NCBI RefSeq assembly: GCF_000717185.1
Contig: NZ_JNYE01000116.1
Span: forward strand, 1-24,015
Direction: 5' to 3'
DNA: 24,015 nucleotides
Source: Kitasatospora phosalacinea
Lineage (GTDB): Bacteria > Actinomycetota > Actinomycetes > Streptomycetales > Streptomycetaceae
Positions 1 through 5,799 of this stretch are shown piece after piece. A model generated the notes under the pieces. That model saw nothing but the letters and a program-made list of their open reading frames with translations, did no database searches and was not told the origin of the DNA. Made by a program: the position numbers and the translations under genes. The number at the start of each line of letters is the position of its first letter. Position 1 is the first letter of the stretch.

Positions 1-222
1 CCATCCACGGCTTCTTGCTCACACCATCACGAACGGACGAATCGTCACATCGGTCACGCCCCACCAGCAACGATCACGAAGATCGTGTTACGAGTTCTAC
101 AGACTCGACGGACCTGTAGCCAGCCGTCCTGGGTGGCCTCGTCGCCGGCCTTCCCCGAGGTGGTCTACGGACTCATCGACCAAGCCTTGGCCGTCGGCAC
201 AGCGACGGGCCGCGGGGCGTAG
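1..222 (+). other. Open frame entering from the left edge, possible 3' end of a gene
   Basis: Frame 1 is open from the first base to a TAG at 220-222. The second half (about 120-222) has the GC-rich third positions expected of this genome and reads as a plausible C-terminus (FPEVVYGLIDQALAVG). The first 115 bases are AT-richer and include a rare TTA codon, so this may be a junction rather than one gene. It would converge on the minus-strand ORF ending at 224. I do not recognise a family. Confidence 0.2.
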
Positions 223-223
223 T

Positions 224-466
224 TCAGCGGTCAGCCTCGGGGTTGGTACCGGGTCCGAAGACGACGGCGCCGGGGGCGTGGTGGTCTCGGAAGCCCTCGA
301 CCACCCGGACGCCGCGGGGGCCGAGCTCGGCGTAGGCGATCAGGCCGGGCCAGTTCGCGGCGTCGACCAGGGAGCGGCAGGTCGGGCAGGCGTAGAAGCG
401 GTCGCCGGAGAGCCACTCCATGCCGCCGAGGTCGAGGCTGAACTCGACGGTGCGGAAGAAGACCAC
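224..466 (-). CDS. Small zinc-ribbon-like hypothetical protein, start uncertain
   Basis: An 80-residue minus-strand ORF with a GTG at 464-466 and good codon bias. It contains FYACPTCRSLVD, one half of a Cys4 zinc-binding motif. The same frame stays open upstream to a TAG at 566-568 and encodes PACDFCSRPG, the matching CxxC, about 34 residues before CPTC. The functional protein therefore almost certainly began upstream of the GTG, but no ATG or GTG lies between 467 and 565 in this frame. Either an unusual start is used or the 5' end is damaged. It lies downstream of the frameshifted zinc-finger pseudogene and reads in the same direction. The two CxxC pairs suggest structural zinc binding. No function can be assigned. 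Confidence 0.5.
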   Translation of the reverse strand: MVFFRTVEFSLDLGGMEWLSGDRFYACPTCRSLVDAANWPGLIAYAELGPRGVRVVEGFRDHHAPGAVVFGPGTNPEADR

Positions 467-896
467 GGCGCCTGGGCGCGAGCAGAAGTCGCACGCCGGG
501 ACGGACGGCCGCGGCCCGAATTCGTGGACGGGGCGGAGGAGTCGCTGCTCGGCATGGCCGCCATCCTAGGCACCGCGCCTCGGCCGGGCGGCCCGGACTG
601 CGCAGATCCGCTCCACGGTATACCGTCCGTGCCGCCCACGGATCACCCCCGTACCGGCGGGAGCGAGCGGAGGGCGGTGGGGGCGGCGAGGCTCTGGTCG
701 AGGGCCAGGCGCAGCAGGGTGAGGGCATCGGCGGGGTTGGCGGACAGCAGGGGTTCGCTGTCGGTGGCGTCGACGACCTGGCGGCCGCGCAGCAGGGTGA
801 CCCAGTCGCCGGTGCCCTGGTAGGGCTCGGTCCAGCCGACGAGGTGTCCGCCCTGCTCGAGGGCGTGGGCGGTGGAGCGGCCCGGCCAGGTGAGGC

Positions 897-916
897 GGGC
901 CAGGGCGGGCCAGGGC
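897..916. repeat. 10-bp tandem duplication causing the frameshift
   Basis: GGGCCAGGGC occurs twice back to back at 897-906 and 907-916. Ten bases are not a multiple of three. Deleting one unit joins the upstream coding frame to a downstream frame that reads ARLTWPGRSTAHALEQGGHL and matches the preceding segment in style. Confidence 0.75.
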
Positions 917-1452
917 GGGGCCGGCGTGGTCGCGGCGCGGCTCGCCGAGGCCTCGCTCGGTGGGCGGCGTCGTGCGGAGGGCGGGGCCGAGGACGAGGCG
1001 CGGAACGCCGGCGGCGGCCGGGGCCGGGGTGTGGGCGGCGCGCTGCAGGGCGTCCAGGGCGTCGCCGGTGCTGCGGTAGGTGCGGGTGCCGCTGGCCGGG
1101 TCGGTCAGGATCGTGGCGGTCCTGTCGTCGCGGTGCTGGGCGGCAATGTGCCCGGCCCGGCCCCAGGGGCCGTCCGGCAGCGGCGCGGTCCAGCCCACCG
1201 GCCGCCCGCGGTGCAGCAGCAACTGGATGTCGGCGGCCTGCGGGTCGCTCCAGGAGGCCAGAGTCCAGCCGGGACCGAACGTCACCGCCAGGTCGTCGAC
1301 GCGCTGCGGCTCACCGAAGCGCCGGACAGGGTCGGTGCAGGCCGCCCGGCGCAGCGTCTCGAAGTCCTGCGCGTGCTGCACAGGCGCGTCCGCGGCAGGT
1401 CGTGCAGCAGGTGCGGTCGGCGCGGCGGGTACGGGCACGGAGGCGAGCGGCT

Positions 1453-1578
1453 TTTCGGATCGGTCCGAAACAGCCGGTGCCGTACCCCGGGCCGGGGCGG
1501 GCACTTTTTCGGACCAGTCCGTAATGGGGGGCGCGATCGGGCCCGCCCCGGGGATGGGATTTTCGGACCGGTTCGAAA
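1453..1578. promoter_or_regulatory. Triplet of 18-bp palindromic sites spaced 54 bp (intragenic)
   Basis: Three near copies of the perfect palindrome TTTCGGACCGGTCCGAAA start at 1453 (17/18 match), 1507 (16/18) and 1561 (17/18), exactly 54 bp apart. Each lies inside the coding part of the zinc-finger pseudogene and there encodes a recurring SDRSEK, TDWSEK or SNRSEN peptide every 18 residues. The same DNA motif recurs outside the gene with the same spacing, so selection probably acts on the DNA. Candidate roles are operator, partition site or iteron array. The role is inferred. Confidence 0.7.
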
Positions 1579-2063
1579 AGGCTGGGCCTGTCGGCTCGTC
1601 GGCCAGAAGCCGAGGGTCGACGCGGGCCAGGAGGTCCGGGCGCGTCAGGTCCTCCTCGGCGCGGCGCAGCTCCAGCGCCTGGCCGGTCAGGCCGGGCCAG
1701 CGGATCTCGTCGCGCACGTCCTGCGCCGCCTCGCGCACCCTGGCGGCGAGCAGGGCGTGGGCGGTGGAGAACTGCTCGTACGCGGCCACCGGGTCGGCGT
1801 CCACGGCGTCAAGGAACGCCAGGGCGACGTCCATGGCGGCCTCCGCGCCGCGCAGCAGCTCGGCCCGCGCGCCCTCCAGCGCGGAGCGGGCGGCGTCGGC
1901 CTTGGCCTTGTCCCGGGCGGCCTTGGACTTACATGCCGTCGAGCAGTACTTCGAGCGGCGCCCGCGCTTGCCGGGCTCCGCCGCGGGCATCGCGTTCTGG
2001 CACCCCGCCCGCTGGCACACCGCGTCGGCCGCCACGTCGAACAGCACGTCAGAGGCGCCGGAA

Positions 2064-2199
2064 TTTCGGACCGATCCGTTTTGCATGCCCGGATCGTAGC
2101 TCTGGCGATCGCCCAGGCCCCAGCCCATTACGGACCGACCCGAAACTCACCGCCGCCGGGTCGGCCATCAAGGAACCCTGATTGCGGACCGGTCCGAAA
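2064..2199. promoter_or_regulatory. Second triplet of the 18-bp palindromic sites, over the gene start
   Basis: Sites start at 2064 (14/18 overall, 11/12 in the CGGACCGATCCG core), 2128 (15/18) and 2182 (17/18). The gaps are 64 and 54 bp. The first overlaps the opening codons of the zinc-finger gene in a different reading frame from the intragenic triplet. The other two lie upstream of its ATG at 2086. This placement suits autoregulation by a DNA-binding product, with the intragenic triplet as a remote second site. Confidence 0.65.
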
Positions 2200-2340
2200 A
2201 TCCCGCCGCTGCTGGTGCAGCGGCAGGCGGCGCTGCACCCTGCTGCAGGCAGCAGTGCAGCAGCAGCCGGACGTGTTGCTGCACCAGGTGCTGCATGTTG
2301 TCCCGTTGCCCGGTGCAGCAGCGCTGCATTGTCGTCCCGT
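2200..2340. repeat. Cluster of TGCAGCA / TGCTGCA motifs
   Basis: Five copies of TGCTGCA or its complement start at 2241, 2256, 2277, 2289 and 2314, with further CTGCA cores at 2216, 2233 and 2324. Several pair as short inverted repeats, for example GGTGCAGCG with CGCTGCACC around 2214-2239. No convincing ORF occupies the stretch. The motif reappears at 3147-3327, so the two clusters bracket the first small mobile element and the TTGCGCA cluster. Confidence 0.6.
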
Positions 2341-2350
2341 CAGTGTCCTC

Positions 2351-2735
2351 TGACAGTCAACCTTGACCGATTGACAAGTGACCTTGACGGCTCAGTCGCG
2401 TCCGGCAGGAGATTCTGCGCCCTGGTCCCGAACGAGTTCTTCAAGTGCTGCCATTCGGGTCCGCAGCTCCTCCAGCTCTTGGTCCAGGCGCGGCGAGACG
2501 AAGAGGCCGAACCGGGACTTTTGGGCTGCCCCGGGCAACGGCTCTCCTCCTGGACGGTGAACGAGGCCGAGGTGGGCCACCAGGCGCCTGAACGGCGAAG
2601 GAGCAGCGGTGTTGGTCATCCGGGCAAGGTACAAGGACTCGCTCGGCCCGACCGCAGCGGGTGGCCGATCGGTCTCGTACCTACAGCACCGCTACCGATC
2701 AAGATCACCTGTCAATCGGTCAAGGTTGCCTGTCA
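2351..2735. mobile_element. 385-bp inverted-repeat element without transposase (first of three)
   Basis: The left end 2351-2387 and right end 2699-2735 form an inverted repeat matching at 34 of 37 positions by eye, reading TGACAG at the outer edge. Each end is built from GTCAAG/TGTCAA half-sites recurring in a roughly 21-bp pattern, like the multi-repeat, TG-starting termini known for IS21-family elements. The interior holds one 75-codon minus-strand ORF and no transposase. No target duplication is obvious. The assignment to an IS21-like group is an inference from end structure alone. Confidence 0.55.
2392..2619 (-). CDS. Small coiled-coil-like hypothetical protein carried in a mini-element
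   Basis: A 75-residue protein if started at the ATG at 2617-2619 (MTNTAAPSPFRRLVAHLGL). An alternative start lies at 2634. No strong ribosome-binding site is visible before either. The C-terminal third (LDQELEELRTRMAALEELV) has heptad-like leucine spacing typical of a short coiled coil. The central GLVHRPGGEPLPGAAQKSRF has no motif I recognise. The ORF starts about 80 bp inside the right inverted repeat and its stop (2392-2394) falls just inside the left one, the same layout as in the neighbouring element at 3357-3823. It is unlikely to be a transposase given its size and lack of a DDE or Ser/Tyr motif. Confidence 0.4.
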   Translation of the reverse strand: MTNTAAPSPFRRLVAHLGLVHRPGGEPLPGAAQKSRFGLFVSPRLDQELEELRTRMAALEELVRDQGAESPAGRD

Positions 2736-3141
2736 AAGGTCAGTCAGCAGGCGGAGCGGCCCGCCCCCTTGTCCGGGTTGTCCCGCACTCCTCGCTGGTT
2801 GTCCCCGCGCATGCGCAACCGCCCGCCACCCGGTTGCGCATGCGCAGCCGGCTCCGCAGGTTGTCCTTGCGCATGCGTAACCGCCCGGGGCCGGGCCGGC
2901 GCACAGCCGACCCGCCCGGCCGAGGCCTGCGGCGGCCGCGACTGCGATCCCCATCGCACCCGCTCCACCTGCGGCGTCGCACCCTGTACGCCGTGCCCGC
3001 ACCCGTCCTTGCGCACCCTGCTCCGAGCGGTTGCGCATCGGATCGCATCCCGCACCCGGCCACGGCCACTGCGTAGTCGGCGGTTGCGCAGGCCCTCTCA
3101 GTCGCAGCCACCCGCTGCGCAGCCCGTCGCAGTCGCAGCGC

Positions 3142-3175
3142 CGCGGTGCAGCACGGGGCGCCGTGCTGCACCGCG
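3142..3175. repeat. 15-bp perfect hairpin
   Basis: The left arm 3142-3156 and right arm 3161-3175 are exact reverse complements around a GGCG loop. The stem contains TGCAGCA and TGCTGCA, so it is two facing copies of the regional motif. There is no poly-T tract and no adjacent gene end, so it does not look like an ordinary terminator. Confidence 0.7.
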
Positions 3176-3275
3176 CAGCGCGGGTTGCCGCCGTTGCGCA
3201 GCGCAGGCCGGTGCTGGCCGACTCCCGCTGCAGCACCGCCGGGCAGCCGGGTGCAGCGCGCCGGATCGGCGAAGC

Positions 3276-3307
3276 CGGGTGCAGCAAGGGCGCCCTTGCT
3301 GCACCCG
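3276..3307. repeat. 32-bp perfect palindrome
   Basis: Bases 3276-3291 and 3292-3307 are exact reverse complements with no spacer, built from GTGCAGCAAGGGC and its complement. It lies about 50 bp left of the second mini-element and includes two of the TGCAGCA motifs. It could be a protein-binding site or a cruciform-prone site. Confidence 0.75.
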
Positions 3308-3356
3308 CAGTCGGCTAAGGTGCTGCACGCGGACCCGATCCTCGCCGACCGTGAGC

Positions 3357-3823
3357 TGTCGGCACCTTGACCAATTGTCAGGCGATCTTGACCGCTGTCA
3401 GATCCCCGAGAGAGCGATGTCCTTGAACAGGCGCAGGAGCTTGCGCCAGCGAGGAGCGGTGACGCGCCAGTGCTTCTCGGCTTCGACGCTGGCGCGGGTA
3501 ACGACCAGGTCTTTGCCGGTGGTGCGGACCAAGTCGATCCGGTGGGTGTTGTGTGTCAGCCCGTTGAGATGGATCGGTCCGATGCCCAGGTAGGACGCGG
3601 CCTCCTCCTGGGTCATCCACTCCCCGCCCTCAGGGAGGTCGCAGCAGGAGAACGGTATCTGCGGAAGGTCGTCGGTCCAGGTCTTCACGCGGGCATTGTC
3701 GCCGACGCCGAACACGGGACTGATACCTGGCCGCCCGCCACTTCCCTCACCCCGGTCAAGATCAGGTGGCAGTAACCCACTAGCAGTCGAGATCACCTGG
3801 CAAACGGTCAAGGTCGCCTGTCA
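3357..3823. mobile_element. Inverted-repeat element without transposase (second of three)
   Basis: A core inverted repeat pairs 3364-3392 with 3786-3814 (24 of 29 matches by eye). It uses the same ACCTTGACC and GATCTTGAC blocks as the element at 2351-2735. The right end continues GGTCGCCTGTCA and an extra GGTCAAGATCAGG half-site lies at about 3756-3768. The interior carries one helix-turn-helix-like ORF on the minus strand, again ending inside the left repeat. The outermost left bases are diverged, so the exact boundary is uncertain. Confidence 0.5.
3398..3688 (-). CDS. Small helix-turn-helix-like protein carried in a mini-element
   Basis: A 96-residue protein from the GTG at 3686-3688 (MKTWTDDLPQIPF). 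A later ATG at 3614-3616 (MTQEEAASYLGIG) is also possible, with GGGGAG close before it. The stretch MTQEEAASYLGIGPIHLNGL resembles the first helices of MerR/excisionase-type DNA-binding domains, which often read T-x-EEAA-x-YLG. The C-terminus is basic (RWRKLLRLFKD). Family knowledge would allow a role as excisionase or local repressor. The flanking GTCAAG-type repeats could be its binding sites, but that is inference. The stop lies at the inner edge of the left inverted repeat. It is too short to be a transposase. Confidence 0.5.
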   Translation of the reverse strand: MKTWTDDLPQIPFSCCDLPEGGEWMTQEEAASYLGIGPIHLNGLTHNTHRIDLVRTTGKDLVVTRASVEAEKHWRVTAPRWRKLLRLFKDIALSGI

Positions 3824-3831
3824 AAGGTCAC

Positions 3832-4332
3832 TGACCCGTCTCAAGCTTGTTTGACGTGTCTCATCGAAGTTTGACCGGTGGGACCAGCGCCTGAGCCCGG
3901 GTTCAGGCGGCGGGGGTGACAGCGCCGGAGGACAGGAACTGAGCGAAGCGCTGTCAGCGTCATGGGTGATCATGCCGGGCATGACCGCTGACATGATCAC
4001 CTGGCTGCATGAGCAGATCGACGCCGACGAGGCGGCAGCCGCAGCCCGTCCCGGAGCATGGCTTCCCGAGGGACTCACCCCTGACAATCCGCTCGCCGCG
4101 CTCTACTCACCGGCCCGCACCACCGCCATCCACCGCGGCTGGCTCGCCGCCTGGCGCGACCCGCAACAAGCCGGTCCGGAGGACCGCGACAGCCACAGCG
4201 TTGACTGGTCGCTGCGAGTGCTCGCAGCGACCGCCTACTCCGATCGCCCGGGGTACCGCGAAGAGTGGGCCCTCTCCAACTGACCCTCACCGAACTTCGA
4301 TGAGATACGTAGAACTTCGGTGAGACGGGACA
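3832..4332. mobile_element. 501-bp inverted-repeat element carrying a DUF6221-type gene (third of three)
   Basis: It begins TGACCCGTCTCA and ends TGAGACGGGACA. The terminal 40 bp match inverted at about 31 positions, with an exact 13-bp inner block (TCTCATCGAAGTT). Each end carries two GTCTCA plus GTTTGAC/GTTCTAC units about 20 bp apart, a multi-repeat TG...CA design like IS21-family ends. Only a plus-strand passenger ORF lies inside. It directly abuts the right end of the previous element and, across 8 bp, another inverted end. Confidence 0.55.
3981..4283 (+). CDS. DUF6221-like small actinobacterial protein
   Basis: A 100-residue protein. I chose the ATG at 3981 (MTADMITWLHEQIDADEAAA) because DUF6221 proteins, which are common in Streptomyces and of unknown function, typically begin with a short M-T-x-D then a FLR/WL-x-R/EQ-LDEDE-like helix. 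GTG 3966 and ATG 3972 are alternatives. The C-terminus LRVLAATAYSDRPGYREEW also fits the family's usual ending (L-x-LA-x-x-YSDHPDYREEW). The central His/Trp-rich part usual for the family looks shortened or absent, as members I know are longer. It is the sole gene inside the 501-bp element, and its stop (4281-4283) lies at the start of the right inverted repeat. The family assignment is from memory of sequence style. Confidence 0.6.
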   Translation: MTADMITWLHEQIDADEAAAAARPGAWLPEGLTPDNPLAALYSPARTTAIHRGWLAAWRDPQQAGPEDRDSHSVDWSLRVLAATAYSDRPGYREEWALSN

Positions 4333-4360
4333 GCCGCGGCTGTCCCGTCTCACCGAAGTT
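4313..4360. repeat. Perfect 48-bp palindrome at a head-to-head junction of two element ends
   Basis: Bases 4313-4336 and 4337-4360 are exact reverse complements, running from AACTTCGGTGAGACGGGACA through a central CCGCGG. Reading outward from the centre, both sides begin TGTCCCGTCTCACCGAAG and both continue with further GTCTCA/TCTCA units. The left side is the right end of the 501-bp element. The right side (from 4341, repeats to about 4374) is a second, inverted copy of such an end. The two TG ends are separated by GCCGCGGC. Confidence 0.85.
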
Positions 4361-4392
4361 TGACGAGTCTCACCGATTCCTAATGCCGTATG

Positions 4393-4740
4393 TCAAGCCG
4401 CGAGGGCCACTGGCGGGGTCGGCTGGTAGCAGCGTTGGTCGCGCAGGAGCGCCCAGATGACGTTGACCCGACGGCGGGCCAGGGCGAGGACGGCTTGGGT
4501 GTGGCGCTTGCCCTCGGCGCGCTTGCGGTCGTAGAAGCGCCGCGATTCCCCGCAGTTGCGGATGCTGATCAGCGCGGAGGTGTAGAAGACGCGTTAGAGC
4601 TTGCGGTTGTAGCGCTGGGGGCGGTGGAGGTTGCCGCTGATCTTGCCGGAGTCGCGGGGCGCGGGCGCGACTCCGCCGAAGCCGGCGAGGCGGTCCGGGG
4701 TGGCGAAGGCGGCCAGGTCGAGCCGTAGCGCCGTCACCAG
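4393..4740 (-). pseudogene. IS110-family transposase, C-terminal remnant
   Basis: The minus strand reads LAAFATPDRLAGFGGVAPAP, then DSGKISGNLHRPQRYNRKL, an in-frame TAA, RVFYTSALISIRN, RRFYDRKRAEGKRHTQAVLA and finally RRRVNVIWALLRDQRCY, with a TGA at 4393-4395. This is the C-terminal Transposase_20 part of IS110/IS116/IS902 transposases, where GYAGLVP-like, SGK-like and RRR-x-NVIWA blocks are standard. The N-terminal DEDD catalytic domain is absent and the TAA interrupts what remains, so it is dead. Remnants of this kind often mark former IS110 insertion or recombination points. The sequence just downstream is the diverged second element end. Confidence 0.85.
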
Positions 4741-4906
4741 GGGGAATGGCCTGGGACTGTCCCAGTAAAACGGACTAAACGGGCCTGCTGGGACGGCGGT
4801 GGGACAGCGCTGGGACATCCCCGTCGGCCCCCTGTCCCGCCCTCCCTCCGGTCCGGGAGACAGATGACACAGATGTCCTCTCCACCTGGGAAAACAGGGG
4901 GTTGAT

Positions 4907-4950
4907 GACACAGAAGAGACAGATCCCGCCGATCCGTCTCTCCTGTGTCC
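4907..4950 (-). terminator. Hairpin terminator after the 4957-5289 gene
   Basis: The arm 4907-4925 (GACACAGAAGAGACAGATC) pairs with 4931-4950 across a 5-base loop, with about 16 of 19 complementary positions. It begins only seven bases downstream of the minus-strand stop at 4957. No long U tract follows, as is usual for actinomycete terminators. Confidence 0.6.
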
Positions 4951-4956
4951 ACTCGT

Positions 4957-5289
4957 TCACCACCGCGCCCGACCGGCTGCGTGCCGCCCGCGCTTGATTT
5001 TCTCCGGAGCACCGGCCGGGCGCCGCGCACCGGTGTGCGCCGCAGGCCCGAGGTCAGCTTCGACCAGCAGCAGTTCCCGAACTTCCGCAAGCGCCTGGTG
5101 CGTTGAGGCGAGCAGGTCCAGGGCTCGCGAGCCGCGCAGCTGGAGGGCGGCGGTCAGGGTGGCGATGGTCTCCAGGATGGCCGTCGCGTTGCGGGCCGGA
5201 ACGGTACCGGCTTCCAGCAGCGCGTCGACGAGTTCGCCCGCGGCCGCCGTCGCGGTGCTGGTCGCCTGCTCGATCCGCTCGCTGCTCAC
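4957..5289 (-). CDS. Alanine-rich helical hypothetical protein
   Basis: A 110-residue protein from the GTG at 5287-5289 (MSSERIEQATSTATAAAGEL). A longer start at 5316 would add nine Arg/Trp-rich residues without clear coding character. Almost the whole chain up to residue 80 is predicted helical and Ala/Leu/Glu-rich (ALLEAGTVPARNATAILETI, LDLLASTHQALAEVRELLLV). It ends in a very basic tail (PEKIKRGRHAAGRARW). I recognise no family. The layout of an acidic helical body plus basic tail would fit a nucleic-acid-associated small protein. It is transcribed away from the plus-strand gene at 5368 across about 80 bp that must hold both promoters, and a hairpin follows its stop. Confidence 0.55.
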   Translation of the reverse strand: MSSERIEQATSTATAAAGELVDALLEAGTVPARNATAILETIATLTAALQLRGSRALDLLASTHQALAEVRELLLVEADLGPAAHTGARRPAGAPEKIKRGRHAAGRARW

Positions 5290-5367
5290 CCGTGCCCAAC
5301 GACCGGACCACCGCACGGGTCACCCTGGTGGCCGTGACCTTGCCCCCCGGGCCGGGGTTGTCGGGGA

Positions 5368-5664
5368 GTGAACTCCTCTTCCAGCGTCCGGCCCCTCGGC
5401 CTCGGCGCGGGCCTGACCGCCCTGATCCCCCATCCGGGCAGCAGCGGCAGCCCGGACCATCCAGTCCTCAACACCGCCGGCGGCCGGGCCGCCGCCCGGC
5501 TGCTGCAGCTGCGTACCGTCGAGGTCCCGGTGCCGCTGGCCGCAGCTGCGGCCGAGCTCGTCGGGCTGCTGCTCGACGACGAGGACCCGGTCACCCGCCA
5601 GGCGGCGGCCGCGGTGCTGGAGAGGCTGAACACCGCGGTCGCGGCCACCGGGGCCGGCTTGTAG
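5368..5664 (+). CDS. Hypothetical protein, divergent to the 4957-5289 gene
   Basis: A 98-residue ORF from a GTG at 5368 (MNSSSSVRPLGLGAGLTALI). GGGGA abuts the GTG with no spacing, so the start is uncertain. The C-terminal half (ARLLQLRTVEVPVPLAAAAA, then ELVGLLLDDEDPVTRQAAAA) is helical, with an acidic DDED turn. GC-rich third positions support coding, and the overlapping minus-strand ORF over the same bases has an improbable Ser/Pro/Thr-rich composition. It converges on the lipoprotein gene, with a strong hairpin between them. No family is recognised. Confidence 0.5.
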   Translation: MNSSSSVRPLGLGAGLTALIPHPGSSGSPDHPVLNTAGGRAAARLLQLRTVEVPVPLAAAAAELVGLLLDDEDPVTRQAAAAVLERLNTAVAATGAGL

Positions 5665-5700
5665 AAGCGGGGCAGTGGACGGTTCCGGTGAACGTACGCT

Positions 5701-5744
5701 GACGGCCTGGCCCTCACGTCGACGAGCGTGAGGGCCAGGCCGTC
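5701..5744. terminator. Strong bidirectional hairpin between convergent genes
   Basis: The arms 5701-5718 and 5727-5744 are exact 18-bp reverse complements (GACGGCCTGGCCCTCACG) around an 8-base loop. It sits between the plus-strand stop at 5664 and the minus-strand stop at 5800, the expected place for a shared terminator. Confidence 0.85.
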
Positions 5745-5799
5745 CTCGCTGGTGCCGACGGACGAGCCGCCGTGGTGAGGTCCGTCTGGGTACTGCTTG

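Larger units (their letters stand above)
643..2086 (-). pseudogene. Zinc-finger-like accessory protein, frameshifted by a 10-bp duplication
   Basis: The likely start is ATG at 2084-2086 (MQNGSVRNSG). A longer ORF start at 2128 would overlap a palindrome. Residues 24, 29, 48 and 52 are cysteines (CQRAGC and KYCSTACKSK), a zinc-finger-like pattern followed by a basic, alanine-rich helical stretch. A low-complexity Pro/Ala linker follows. The C-terminus has two related segments, one around LLLHRGRPVGWTAP and one around LEQGGHLVGWTEPY, each ending in a DAL-x2-L motif. The reading frame breaks at 897-916, where a 10-bp unit is duplicated. Removing one copy restores an ORF of 477 codons ending at TGA 643-645. 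As written, the frame runs on to a stop at 566 with an implausible Arg/Pro-rich tail. The gene carries four palindromic DNA sites. DNA binding is inferred from the zinc finger and the sites. I do not recognise a named family. Confidence 0.6.
2743..3356. repeat. Gene-free, repeat-dense stretch with TTGCGCA and TGCAGCA motifs
   Basis: I see no convincing gene here. TTGCGCA or its complement occurs seven times (2812, 2834, 2867, 3009, 3031, 3084, 3194), the first three embedded in GCGCATGCG palindromes. A 29-nt direct repeat lies at 2797-2825 and 2859-2887 (GGTTGTCC, then the palindrome, then AACCGCCCG) with three mismatches. TGCAGCA or its complement occurs six more times from 3147 to 3327. Such dense motifs suggest a cis-acting plasmid or ICE region such as an origin, partition or transfer site. 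No initiator gene is visible to confirm that. Confidence 0.5.

Noticed and set aside
3142..3307. The palindromes as Streptomyces telomere sequence
   Set aside because: Telomere palindromes have a characteristic GC-rich terminal series with GCGAAAGC-type loops. None is seen, and mobile elements and genes continue on both sides.
2743..3356. Chromosomal oriC
   Set aside because: No DnaA-box series (TTGTCCACA-like) and no dnaA or dnaN nearby. The motifs present are different heptamers.
3566..3586. A GATCGGTCCGAT sequence as a seventh copy of the 18-bp palindrome
   Set aside because: It lacks the TTTC/GAAA flanks and the 54-bp register and lies inside a coding stretch, so it is probably chance.
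4741..4906. TGGGACTGTCCCA and repeated TGGGAC motifs as another element end
   Set aside because: The copies are short and irregular, with no paired inverted end, so I do not call a feature.
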